This document shows, piece after piece, positions 1-7,692 of a stretch of DNA of 64,000 nucleotides. Position 1 is the stretch's first letter; the number at the start of each line of letters is the position of its first letter. The stretch is from Desulfurivibrio dismutans (GTDB lineage: Bacteria > Desulfobacterota > Desulfobulbia > Desulfobulbales > Desulfurivibrionaceae), in contig NZ_JARGDQ010000006.1 in NCBI RefSeq assembly GCF_029210385.1, positions 124,001 to 188,000 of the forward strand. Direction: 5' to 3'. Under the pieces are notes generated by a model that ran no database searches, was not told where the DNA came from, and was given only the letters and a program-made list of their open reading frames with translations. The position numbers and the translations under genes are program-made.

Positions 1-249
1 CCGGTGCGCCGCGAGGTGGCCATGACCGGGGAGATCACCCTGCGCGGCGACGTTTTGCCGGTGGGGGGGATCAAGGAAAAGGTGCTGGCGGCGGTGCGGG
101 CCGATATCCCGGAGGTGATTCTGCCCCGGCTCAACGAAAAGGACCTCAGCGATTTACCGGAAAGCGCCAAAAAGAAGGTTAAATTTCACCTGGTGCACGA
201 CATCAACGAAGCCCTGAAAGTGGCCCTGGAACCGGGTGAGAAAAAATAA
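1..249 (+). CDS. lon: Lon ATP-dependent protease, C-terminal fragment (5' cut by window edge)
   Basis: Only the last 82 codons are present; the frame is open from base 1, so the gene continues to the left. Lon is the cytosolic AAA+ serine protease that degrades misfolded and regulatory proteins. The fragment belongs to the C-terminal proteolytic domain. It has the MTGEITLRG block and then [10 protein letters not shown], whose Lys is the second member of the Ser-Lys catalytic dyad. The catalytic Ser lies outside the window. The end ([12 protein letters not shown]) is typical of Lon C-termini. The next gene is convergent, 35 bases away. Family identity is secure; overall length cannot be judged. 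Confidence 0.95.
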   Translation, partial: PVRREVAMTGEITLRGDVLPVGGIKEKVLAAVRADIPEVILPRLNEKDLSDLPESAKKKVKFHLVHDINEALKVALEPGEKK

Positions 250-284
250 CGGCCCGGCAACCGCCGCACAACTGAACAAAAGCT

Positions 285-1127
285 TTAACCGGCCGGCTTT
301 TCCTGGTAAAAATGCACGTCCCGCTGGGGGAACGGAATGGTAATCCCTTCGGCGTCAAAAGCCTTTTTGACCTTTTCCTGCATATCCCAGTAGTAGGGCC
401 AGAGATCATTGGTGGGCACCCAGGCCCGTACGATCAGGTCCACCGAGCTGTCGCCCAGGCCGCCGACACATACCCGGGGCGGGGGGTCGGCCAGCGAGCG
501 CGGGTCTTCCTCCACCAGCCGCCGACAGATGGCCTTGGCCTTATCGATGTCGTCATCGTAATGGATGCCGAAGGTCATATCGCAGCGGCGTTTATCGTAA
601 ATGCTCACGTTGACCACCGTTGAATTGGCCAGGTTGCCGTTGGGAATGACAATACGCCGATTATCGAAGGTGTTGACCACGGTATAGAGCACCTGGATCT
701 CCGTCACCGCCCCCAAGAACCCTTGTGCTTCAATGGTATCGCCGACTTTGAAGGGTTTAAAAATCAGGATCAGCACTCCACCGGCAAAGTTGGCCAGGCT
801 GCCCTGCAGCGCCAGTCCCACCGCCAGCGTGGCGGCACCGATAACGGCAATGAAAGAAGTGGTAGCAATGCCGACCATGGAGGCCACGGAAATCAGCAGC
901 AGGACCTTAAGGGTAACCCCGGCGAAGCTGCAGAGAAATTTGCTGAGAGTGGGGTCTTTGCTCGCAAGTTTCTGATCAAGCAGATTCACCAGCCGCTTGA
1001 TCAGCCACAGGCCGGCCAGCAGGGTTACCAGGGCCAGCACGATTTTCGGCGCGAATGATACCGCCATCTCCATGACCTGTTGCACCAATCCGCCGGTCTG
1101 ATCGCCTGACCCGGAAAAATCTTCCAT
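285..1127 (-). CDS. Small-conductance mechanosensitive channel (MscS family)
   Basis: 280 residues, close to the length of E. coli MscS (286). It forms an inner-membrane heptameric channel that releases solutes on hypo-osmotic shock. Hydrophobic segments lie near residues 27-50, 70-92 and 95-128. The third contains the Gly/Ala-rich pore helix (GLALQGSLANFAGG), followed by the signature FKPFKVGDTIE that opens the cytoplasmic beta domain. The C-terminal alpha-beta part (GIHYDDDIDKAKAI) also fits the family. The ATG is preceded by AAGGA. It stands alone between lon and a divergent MFS gene. Identification is strong; osmotic gating is inferred from the family. Confidence 0.93.
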   Translation of the reverse strand: MEDFSGSGDQTGGLVQQVMEMAVSFAPKIVLALVTLLAGLWLIKRLVNLLDQKLASKDPTLSKFLCSFAGVTLKVLLLISVASMVGIATTSFIAVIGAATLAVGLALQGSLANFAGGVLILIFKPFKVGDTIEAQGFLGAVTEIQVLYTVVNTFDNRRIVIPNGNLANSTVVNVSIYDKRRCDMTFGIHYDDDIDKAKAICRRLVEEDPRSLADPPPRVCVGGLGDSSVDLIVRAWVPTNDLWPYYWDMQEKVKKAFDAEGITIPFPQRDVHFYQEKPAG

Positions 1128-1255
1128 GGAATAATCCTTATTATGTGTTGTGATTTACCCGCCGCTGACGTTAAAAAAATCCTGGTCAGTTTTCCCATAG
1201 CGGTTGCCAACCTGCTTGTCAACCCCAAACCCCAGCCGGGCCAGGCGGTTCGCTG

Positions 1256-2473
1256 ATGCCTTACCGTCTGCTGCTGCCGCTGCTTTTTGCGGTTTTTACC
1301 GCCCTGCTGGGTATCGGCATCATCGTGCCGGTGATGCCGGTCTTTGCCACCAGTTTGGGGGCCAGTGGCCTGGCCCTGGGGTTTATCATCGCCTCTTTTT
1401 CCATTACCCGCGGAGTCTGTCAACCGGTGGTGGGAAGACTCTCCGATCGGTGGGGGCGTAAAGGCTTTATGCTGGCCGGGCTGCTGGTCTTCGGCACTGT
1501 CGGCCTGCTGATCCCCATGGCCACCTCGGTGGAGAACCTGGTGCTGATTCGGGCCTTGCACGGGGTAGGGTCGGCGATGATCGTGCCGGTGGCCATGGCT
1601 TACGTCAGTGATCTGGCACCCGTGGGGGAAGAGGGGCGCTACATGGGGCTGCTCAACTCGGCCATTTTTGCCGGAATCGGCAGCGGCCCGTTGCTGGGCG
1701 GTATTTTCACCGACCTCTGGGGGATGGCGGCGGCCTTTTATGCCATGTCCGCCTTGAGCTTCCTGGCTCTGGGGCTGGTGCTCCTTCAGGTGCCGGCAAT
1801 GACCGTCGATCCCGAGCGGGCCGGCAATGGTGACGGGCTGTTCACCGCCATGGGTAAAATGCTGGCAAGCCGCCGCACCTCGGGTCTGCTACTGGCCCGC
1901 CTGGCTACCATGATCATCATGGTCCCCACCATGGCCTTCCTGCCGCTGTTCATGACCCAGGCCTTCCAGGCCAGCGCGATGCAGATCGGGGTGGTGATTT
2001 CGGTGCGCACTCTGATCAACGCGGCCCTACAGGGAACCGGTGGCCGCCTGGCCGACCGGCGGGACAAGCTGATGCTGCTGCGGATCGGGGTGCTGGCCAT
2101 GAGCGGAGTGATGGTCATGATTCCCCTGGCCGGTAATTTCTGGAGTCTGTTGCTGCTTTTTGTGGTTCTGGGGCTGGCCGAGGCCTTGATCTGGCCGACC
2201 CTGGGGGCCCTGGCCACCGAGGAGGGGCGCAAGTACGGCCAGGGCACCATGATGGGAGTTTACAACCTGGCCATGAGCGGCGGGGTGCTGACCGGCGCCC
2301 TGGCAGCGGGGGTTGCCACCGACTGGTTCGGGCTTAAGTGGTCTTTCCCGCTGATCGGCCTGGTGATCCTGGCCCTGACCATGTTCGCCATCGGCACCAT
2401 CGCCGCCGACCGGCAGGCTGCCGACGCGGGGGAGCACCCCAGGCAGGGCAGGGGAAGCGAGGCCCCCCGCTAG
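1256..2473 (+). CDS. Major facilitator superfamily (MFS) transporter
   Basis: 405 residues with about twelve hydrophobic segments in two bundles of six. The loop between helices 2 and 3 carries the MFS motif A (GRLSDRWGRKGFM), and the second half has a degenerate copy (GGRLADRRDKLML). This is the drug/H+ antiporter-like layout (DHA1). The substrate cannot be read from sequence. The start is the only ATG before the first membrane helix; the ribosome site is weak. Its stop codon shares CTAG with the convergent M50 peptidase stop, so the two genes overlap by four bases. Export of a small hydrophobic compound is likely but unproven. Confidence 0.85.
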   Translation: MPYRLLLPLLFAVFTALLGIGIIVPVMPVFATSLGASGLALGFIIASFSITRGVCQPVVGRLSDRWGRKGFMLAGLLVFGTVGLLIPMATSVENLVLIRALHGVGSAMIVPVAMAYVSDLAPVGEEGRYMGLLNSAIFAGIGSGPLLGGIFTDLWGMAAAFYAMSALSFLALGLVLLQVPAMTVDPERAGNGDGLFTAMGKMLASRRTSGLLLARLATMIIMVPTMAFLPLFMTQAFQASAMQIGVVISVRTLINAALQGTGGRLADRRDKLMLLRIGVLAMSGVMVMIPLAGNFWSLLLLFVVLGLAEALIWPTLGALATEEGRKYGQGTMMGVYNLAMSGGVLTGALAAGVATDWFGLKWSFPLIGLVILALTMFAIGTIAADRQAADAGEHPRQGRGSEAPR

Positions 2474-3126
2474 ATCCCCAGCACGGCAAAGATCATGCTG
2501 CGCAAAGCAAAAATCGGCGGGCCGATGATACTGCCCAGCATCCCGGTGGCCAGCAGGGCCAGCAGGATAATAAAGCCCACACTTTCCAGGCGGTTGTACT
2601 GCATGGCCAGCTCCGGCGGCAACAGGCCGGAAACGATCCGGCTGCCGTCCAGCGGGGGAATCGGCAACAGGTTCAGCACCATCAGGACCAGGTTGATCAG
2701 CACCCCGGCACCGCCCATGTAAATCAGGGGTAACCCCAGCATGGGGGTGGTGTCGTTAAGCAGCAGGCCGACTTTAAGTATAAATCCCCAGAGCAGAGCC
2801 ATGCCCAGGTTGGCCGCCGGCCCCGCCACCGAGACCAGTATCATGTCCCGTCGGGGATCGCGCAGATTGCGCCAGTTCACCGGCACCGGTTTGGCCCAGC
2901 CAAAGATAAAGCCCCCCAGCACCAGTAGAATGCCCGGCACCAAAATGGTACCCACCGGGTCGATATGTTTTACCGGGTTCAAGGTCAGGCGGCCCAACAT
3001 CGCGGCGGTGGGGTCTCCCAGGCGGCGGGCCATCCAACCGTGGGCCACCTCGTGGACGGTAATGGCAAAGAGCAGGGGCAGGGCCCAGACGGCGATCTTC
3101 TGGATCAGGGTCAGTTCAGGCATCAT
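2470..3126 (-). CDS. Site-2 protease family (M50) membrane metalloprotease
   Basis: 218 residues from the chosen ATG. An in-frame start 21 codons upstream exists, but the ATG at 3126 has AAGGAG 11 bases before it. The protein is almost wholly hydrophobic. It has the zinc motif HEVAH near residue 25 in the first membrane helix and NLLPIPPLDGSRI near residue 160, which supplies the third metal ligand (Asp). This is the short two-motif S2P type without a PDZ domain, common in bacteria, which cleaves substrates inside the membrane. The substrate is unknown. Converges on the MFS gene with a four-base overlap. Confidence 0.9.
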   Translation of the reverse strand: MMPELTLIQKIAVWALPLLFAITVHEVAHGWMARRLGDPTAAMLGRLTLNPVKHIDPVGTILVPGILLVLGGFIFGWAKPVPVNWRNLRDPRRDMILVSVAGPAANLGMALLWGFILKVGLLLNDTTPMLGLPLIYMGGAGVLINLVLMVLNLLPIPPLDGSRIVSGLLPPELAMQYNRLESVGFIILLALLATGMLGSIIGPPIFALRSMIFAVLGI

Positions 3127-3185
3127 CTTGTTGTTCTTCTCCTTATTAAAGTAGACACTCAACGGGGCAGCAGCCCGGTGATCGT

Positions 3186-4163
3186 TCAATCTCTGTTAAC
3201 GGCGGCCGCCAGCCGGGGCAGGCATTGCTGTAGAATCTCCCGGTTTTCCAGGGTGATGGCCAGGGTCACCCGCTCATCTTCAAAGGATCGAGTGGGAGAT
3301 ACACTCCAGCCGGCGGGTAAACTTAACCGGGACAGCCAGGCGGTAAATTCATCGCCCGCCGCGGTCAGTTGCGGGTATCGGCATGCCGCCAGATGCCGCA
3401 TCAGGGCCGCCGTTTGCTGCGGAACATTCATTTCCGGATGATCAAGAATGTTCCGAATCTCTTCACTACCAAGAATTTTAAGTATCGACACCTGCCGGCG
3501 GCGGGAAAGTTCCCGGCAACTTTCCATCAGCTTTTTCTGGTTACCGACACTGAGCTGCAGCAGCTCAATCAACTCAAAAAGGGCCAGACGTTCGGGCAGG
3601 GACAAAGTGAGCATTCCCCGGGCCACCGGCTCCTGCAACCGTCCCTGATGCAGGGCTACGGCAAATGGTTCTTCCAGTTCGGCCAGCTCAGCCCAACGTT
3701 TAAGCTGGAAAGGGGTAAGCGGCGGCCCCGGCAGTCGGGCCAACAGGGCCGGCATTTCCTGCTCCGCTTCGGCCTCCAGCATTTTGCTGCCAAACAGGGC
3801 CAGTTCCATGGCCGTGGGGACACGCTTGCAGACAATCGCTTCATAGGCCAGGGCCAGGAGCTCCCGGTCGGCGGTGGTCGACGGCAAAACCAGGCAGGGC
3901 AGGGCGGTGCTGTTAAAATGATGAACCGCCAGATAAGCCCGTCGTTGCCCGCTGACCAGTTGATAAACGTCTCCCCGGGGCCGGACAATCGGGGGATGCA
4001 GCAAGCCGACCCGCTGGATCGAGGCCGCCAGCGTTTCATCCGACTGGTCAAGGGGGACGGGGGAAAGGCGCCAGGAAAGGTCGCTGAAATCGAATTGTGT
4101 CGCCAGAATGCGTTGTATTTGTCCTTGCGCGATCATAAAGGCTCTTGCTAAGGTGGTCGGCAT
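3186..4163 (-). CDS. ParB/Spo0J-like N-terminal domain protein
   Basis: 325 residues from ATG 4163; ATG 4136 is an equally possible start, and neither has a strong ribosome site. The open frame runs on to 4964, but that part is antisense to the reductase gene and is not counted. Residues about 30-90 resemble the ParB nuclease/CTPase domain: a LDQSDETLAASIQRVGLLHPPIV block, then VSGQRRAYLA, equivalent to the GERR box. The middle is helical and may be the DNA-binding part. No parA gene is adjacent, so a classical partition locus is unlikely. The cellular role is not known. Confidence 0.7.
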   Translation of the reverse strand: MPTTLARAFMIAQGQIQRILATQFDFSDLSWRLSPVPLDQSDETLAASIQRVGLLHPPIVRPRGDVYQLVSGQRRAYLAVHHFNSTALPCLVLPSTTADRELLALAYEAIVCKRVPTAMELALFGSKMLEAEAEQEMPALLARLPGPPLTPFQLKRWAELAELEEPFAVALHQGRLQEPVARGMLTLSLPERLALFELIELLQLSVGNQKKLMESCRELSRRRQVSILKILGSEEIRNILDHPEMNVPQQTAALMRHLAACRYPQLTAAGDEFTAWLSRLSLPAGWSVSPTRSFEDERVTLAITLENREILQQCLPRLAAAVNRD

Positions 4164-4235
4164 CGTAAAAAAGTAAACGATACCGGGGAGCGTCCAGAAA
4201 AGCAACAATGTCGAGAAGAGAGGTGCGGTTTGGTT

Positions 4236-4874
4236 ATGCAGGTAAGCCTGATAGCGGTTATGACCCTGTGCGGACGGATCAGCCCCGGCACCATGGGCAG
4301 TCGGCAGGACCGCCGTTTTCTCGAAGAAACCCGGCTGGCCACCGATGCCAGCCTGCTGGGAGGCGGCACCCTGCGGGAAGGTGATGCCGAAATGCGCGGG
4401 CCGGACGGAGTCCTGCCGGAAAACCGGATCCGGGCCCTGATCAGTGCCTCCGGCCGGCTGCCGATGAAGCAACGGAAAATTTTTCAAACCGGGCCCCGGC
4501 CCCTGATCTTCACCGCCGCTGCCCGGGCCAAATCCCTGGCCGCCGAGGCCGGCAAACGGGCCGAGGTCCTCGCCTTGCCGGAACATGAAGGCTTTCTGGA
4601 TCTGTCGGCAGCCTGCCGGGAACTGTCTGGTCGCGGCGTCGAAAAGCTGCTGCTGGAGGGTGGTGGTACCTTGAACTTTCACGCCCTGCGGCAAGGGGTG
4701 GTAAATGAGCTGCTGGTTACCATTGCCCCCAAACTTTCCGGCCATCGGGCCGCCGTTTCCCTTGTGGACGGCAACCGTCCTTTGGGCGACCCTTTTCTCG
4801 ATCTGCAATTGTTGTCCTGCCGCCCCACCGTGGACGGGGAACTGTTCTGCCGTTATCGGGTGAACAAAAACTAA
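4236..4874 (+). CDS. RibD C-terminal-domain (dihydrofolate-reductase-like) reductase
   Basis: 212 residues. It resembles the RibD_C fold, an NADPH-dependent reductase domain that in riboflavin synthesis reduces the ribosyl-aminopyrimidine intermediate. Visible markers are LIAVMTLCGRISP near the N-terminus, ATDASLLGGGTLREGDAEM (substrate and NADPH contacts) and LLLEGGGTLNFHAL (cofactor loop). No deaminase domain is fused, so it is a stand-alone reductase that could act in riboflavin or pterin metabolism or on another substrate. ATG 4236 follows a purine-rich AGAGAGG stretch; a TTG start 6 bases earlier is possible. It is divergent from the ParB-like gene and 49 bases upstream of the PP-loop gene. 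Confidence 0.72.
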   Translation: MQVSLIAVMTLCGRISPGTMGSRQDRRFLEETRLATDASLLGGGTLREGDAEMRGPDGVLPENRIRALISASGRLPMKQRKIFQTGPRPLIFTAAARAKSLAAEAGKRAEVLALPEHEGFLDLSAACRELSGRGVEKLLLEGGGTLNFHALRQGVVNELLVTIAPKLSGHRAAVSLVDGNRPLGDPFLDLQLLSCRPTVDGELFCRYRVNKN

Positions 4875-4923
4875 AAAAAACACCACACCTTGGTTGCCAG
4901 CAACCATGCAAGGAGAACTGGAA

Positions 4924-5667
4924 ATGCCCAAACAGGAGCTTGCCATCTTATTTTCCGGCGGCACCGATTCCCTGGCGGTTTACGCCTTGGCCGCCATGGG
5001 ACGGCATCCGGATTTACCTCGACCGGTGAAGATCCATCTGCTGCACATGCTCAACGGCATGAGTCGTTTCCATGACTTTCCCCGGCAGCGTTTTGCGGCG
5101 GCCCAGAAAATTCTGGCCACCAAAAGCACGCAGCCGGAGAAAATGCCGGCGGCGGAAATGGTGGAGCTGGATTCGGGCCGCCTCTTTCAAGGTTTGTGGC
5201 TTGACCACTATGAAGAATTGATGCCACGCTATAACGGCAAAAACCTGGTGTGCGTGGCCTGCAAGGTGGCCATGCACACCAAGGCGATTCTCTACTGTAC
5301 CGAACACCTGGTGCCGGTCATGGCCGCCGGCTATGCCAAGCGGCAAAACTACTACCCGGAGCAGACCCCGGTGTTCATGGAAAAGATCGCCGCCCTGTCG
5401 GATCATTTCGGGATTCGCACCATCTTCCCTGTTTTCGATGATTTTGACGACCAGCAGGTCACCCGCCACGTGCTGGAAGATTTCGGCCTGCCCTCCACCG
5501 GTGGCGGCGAACGCAAGTGCCTCTTCTGCCAGACGCTGACCACCGCCACCGCCGACGAGATCGGCGCTTACCTGGACGACATGCTGCCCCGGGCCGGGGA
5601 ATATATCGAGCACAAGCTACACGGCCGGGTAAAGGAAGCGGCCGGGGTTTTCCCGCCCGGCCGGTAA
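4924..5667 (+). CDS. PP-loop ATPase family protein (adenylating, Cys-rich)
   Basis: 247 residues from ATG 4924, chosen because AAGGAGAA precedes it; an upstream in-frame ATG at 4894 lacks this. The N-terminus has the PP-loop SGGTDS, which binds ATP pyrophosphate in N-type ATP pyrophosphatases such as QueC, ThiI and TtuA. Two CxxC pairs (CVAC near residue 110, CLFC near residue 200) could bind zinc or an iron-sulfur cluster, as in tRNA thiolation or 7-deazaguanine enzymes. It is too divergent for me to assign the substrate. Likely co-transcribed with the reductase upstream; ung follows 91 bases later. Confidence 0.65.
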   Translation: MPKQELAILFSGGTDSLAVYALAAMGRHPDLPRPVKIHLLHMLNGMSRFHDFPRQRFAAAQKILATKSTQPEKMPAAEMVELDSGRLFQGLWLDHYEELMPRYNGKNLVCVACKVAMHTKAILYCTEHLVPVMAAGYAKRQNYYPEQTPVFMEKIAALSDHFGIRTIFPVFDDFDDQQVTRHVLEDFGLPSTGGGERKCLFCQTLTTATADEIGAYLDDMLPRAGEYIEHKLHGRVKEAAGVFPPGR

Positions 5668-5758
5668 AGCTTAAAGTCCGGCTGCAGCGCAACTGCGGCA
5701 TAGCTGAAGGTTTGCAAACCGTTAAATTGGCAGGTAATTATCTTTGGGTGAACGGTTG

Positions 5759-6463
5759 ATGAGTGTCAACGCCGAGCGGATTCAGTTGGAGGAATCCTGG
5801 AAAAGTCTGCTGCTGGAGGAGTTTGCCCAGCCCTATATGCAGCAGTTGCGGGAGTTTCTGCGGCAGGAAAAGGCCGCCGGCAAGGTGATCTACCCGCCCG
5901 GCGGCGAGATGTTCAACGCCATGAACCTGACCCCCTTTCCCGCCGTCAAGGTGGTGGTGCTGGGCCAGGACCCTTATCATGGCCCGGGCCAGGCCCACGG
6001 GCTTTGTTTTTCGGTGCGACCGGGCACGGCGATACCGCCCTCGCTGCTCAACATCTACAAGGAGTTGAAGAGCGATGTCGGCTTTACTCCCCCCACCCAC
6101 GGCTATCTGAAAGAATGGGCCCGGCAGGGGGTACTGCTGCTCAACGCCACCCTCAGCGTCGAGCGGGGCAAGGCCGGCTCCCACCAGGGCAAGGGCTGGG
6201 AACGCTTCACCGACCGCATTGTCGCCCTGCTCAGCGAACAGGGCGAGCACCTGGTCTTTCTCCTCTGGGGCGGCTATGCCCAGAAAAAGGGGGCCATCAT
6301 CGACCGTCGGCGCCACCTGGTGCTGCAGGCCCCGCACCCCTCGCCACTGTCGGCCACCCGCGGCTTTTTCGGCTGCCGCCACTTCTCCCAAACCAACGCC
6401 TACCTCACCGCCAACGGCAAAACCCCCATCGACTGGCAACTCCACGCCCAAGCAGGCCTTTGA
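5759..6463 (+). CDS. ung: Uracil-DNA glycosylase, family 1
   Basis: 234 residues from ATG 5759; two in-frame TTG codons lie just upstream, but a GGTGA sits 7 bases before the ATG. It removes uracil from DNA in base-excision repair. The family 1 motifs are clear: GQDPYHG, whose Asp activates water; the [22 protein letters not shown] block; and HPSPLSA, with the catalytic His and the minor-groove loop. Length matches E. coli Ung (229). It ends a plus-strand run and is followed by a small hairpin and the convergent cobT. Confidence 0.97.
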   Translation: MSVNAERIQLEESWKSLLLEEFAQPYMQQLREFLRQEKAAGKVIYPPGGEMFNAMNLTPFPAVKVVVLGQDPYHGPGQAHGLCFSVRPGTAIPPSLLNIYKELKSDVGFTPPTHGYLKEWARQGVLLLNATLSVERGKAGSHQGKGWERFTDRIVALLSEQGEHLVFLLWGGYAQKKGAIIDRRRHLVLQAPHPSPLSATRGFFGCRHFSQTNAYLTANGKTPIDWQLHAQAGL

Positions 6464-6472
6464 GCTTCAAAC

Positions 6473-6496
6473 TTGATGACTTCGCAAGAAGTTCAT
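6473..6496. repeat. Short dispersed hairpin (GATGACTT-cgcaag-AAGTTCAT)
   Basis: An imperfect inverted repeat of 8 bases with a six-base loop lies nine bases after the ung stop codon, between convergent ung and cobT. Its sequence and loop match the stronger hairpin at 7665-7692, so this is probably a second copy of a small repeat. It may act as a transcript 3' end, but there is no T-run. Confidence 0.5.
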
Positions 6497-6509
6497 ACGT
6501 CCTGGCCTG

Positions 6510-7610
6510 TTATCCCCGGCTCACTCCGGCCTCGCCGAAGGTGGCCATTTCGTGCATGATTTTCAGGCCGGCGTCCACCAGGCCCATGGCCAGGGCGGCG
6601 CCGGTGCCTTCGCCCAGGCGCAGGTCCAGGTGCAGCAGGGGCTCCAGTTGCATTTCCTGGAAAAAGATTTTGTGGCCCTGTTCGGCGGACATGTGGCTGA
6701 AAAAGCAGTAATCGACCACCACCGGCGCCAGCCGCATGGCCACCAGGGCGCCGGCGCTGGAGATAAAGCCGTCCACCACCACCGGCACCCGGCTTTGCGC
6801 CGCCTCCAGGATCACCCCGCAGATGGCGGCGATCTCCAGGCCGCCCACCGCCGCCAGGGCCGGCAAGGGTTGGGCCAGGTGAGCGTGGTTAACCTTGAGC
6901 GCCTGTTCGATGACCTCGACTTTGTGTTGCCGGGCCTCCTGCTCAATGCCGGTGCCCAGGCCGGTGACCAGGTTTACCGGTACCGGCAGCAGGGCGGCGA
7001 AGAGGGCCGCCGAGGGGGTGGTGTTGCCGATCCCCATCTCGCCGGTGCCCAGAATTTCCGCCCCGTCGGCGATGGCCTCCCGGGCCGTGTCGATGCCCAC
7101 CTTGATGGCGGCCAGGGCCTCGGCCTGGCTCATGGCCGGCCCCCTGGCGATATTGGCCGTACCCGGCCGGACCTTGCGGCTGATCAGGCCGGGGGCGGAA
7201 ACCTCGCCGGCGGCGCCGACGTCGATCACCCGCACCTCGGCTCCCACGTGGCGGGCCAGCACGTTGACCCCGGCACCGCCGCCCAGGAAATTATGGATCA
7301 TCTGGATGGTGACCTCGGGCGGAAACTTGCTGATGCCCTCTGCGGTAACCCCGTGGTCGGCGGCAAAGGTGAGAATGGTCTTACGTTGCAGACGGCAGTC
7401 CAGCTGGCCGGTGATGGCGCAGCTCCGGGCCGCCAGCATCTCCAGTTTGCCCAGGCTGCCCTGGGGTTTGGTAAGGTTGTCCAACCGGGCCTGGGCCTGT
7501 TCGCGGATGGCGGCATCGGCCGGGGTTATGCTCCGGCACAGGGCGGCCAGGTCCTCGGCGGTGAAGTTTGCCGGCTTAACGATTGGCTGGTTTTCAGTGG
7601 TGTTGCTCAT
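6510..7610 (-). CDS. cobT: Nicotinate-nucleotide--dimethylbenzimidazole phosphoribosyltransferase
   Basis: 366 residues. CobT transfers phosphoribose from nicotinate mononucleotide to dimethylbenzimidazole, making the alpha-ribazole phosphate of the cobalamin lower loop. Typical CobT text is visible: LDNLTKPQGSLGKLE near residue 45, FAADHGVTAEGIS near residue 88, GEMGIGNTT near residue 190, and the Glu-containing C-terminal region GEGTGAALA. The ATG follows AAGGAT. It lies 77 bases downstream of rlmN on the same strand. A cobamide-building enzyme fits a cell that uses a corrinoid iron-sulfur protein (acsC/acsD in this window), although no other cob genes are nearby. Confidence 0.96.
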   Translation of the reverse strand: MSNTTENQPIVKPANFTAEDLAALCRSITPADAAIREQAQARLDNLTKPQGSLGKLEMLAARSCAITGQLDCRLQRKTILTFAADHGVTAEGISKFPPEVTIQMIHNFLGGGAGVNVLARHVGAEVRVIDVGAAGEVSAPGLISRKVRPGTANIARGPAMSQAEALAAIKVGIDTAREAIADGAEILGTGEMGIGNTTPSAALFAALLPVPVNLVTGLGTGIEQEARQHKVEVIEQALKVNHAHLAQPLPALAAVGGLEIAAICGVILEAAQSRVPVVVDGFISSAGALVAMRLAPVVVDYCFFSHMSAEQGHKIFFQEMQLEPLLHLDLRLGEGTGAALAMGLVDAGLKIMHEMATFGEAGVSRG

Positions 7611-7646
7611 GTTTTCGATCCTTATGAAGGCAAGCTATTGATTTAC

Positions 7647-7692
7647 GCGCCCGTCCATGGGCGCAATGATGACTTATTGCGAAGTCATCATT
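7647..7692. repeat. Two adjacent hairpins after rlmN
   Basis: A perfect 11-bp inverted repeat (AATGATGACTT/AAGTCATCATT, six-base loop) at 7665-7692 includes the rlmN stop codon. It is followed on the minus strand by a 6-bp GC stem (GCGCCC/GGGCGC, 7647-7664). The first resembles the hairpin at 6473-6496. The pair sits in the rlmN-cobT gap and could terminate, attenuate or protect the rlmN transcript. Confidence 0.6.

Noticed and set aside
4164-4964. N-terminal extension of the ParB-like frame up to a 592-residue protein
   Set aside because: The extra ~266 residues are exactly antisense to the RibD-C-like reductase and have shadow-like Gln/Gly/Pro-rich composition.
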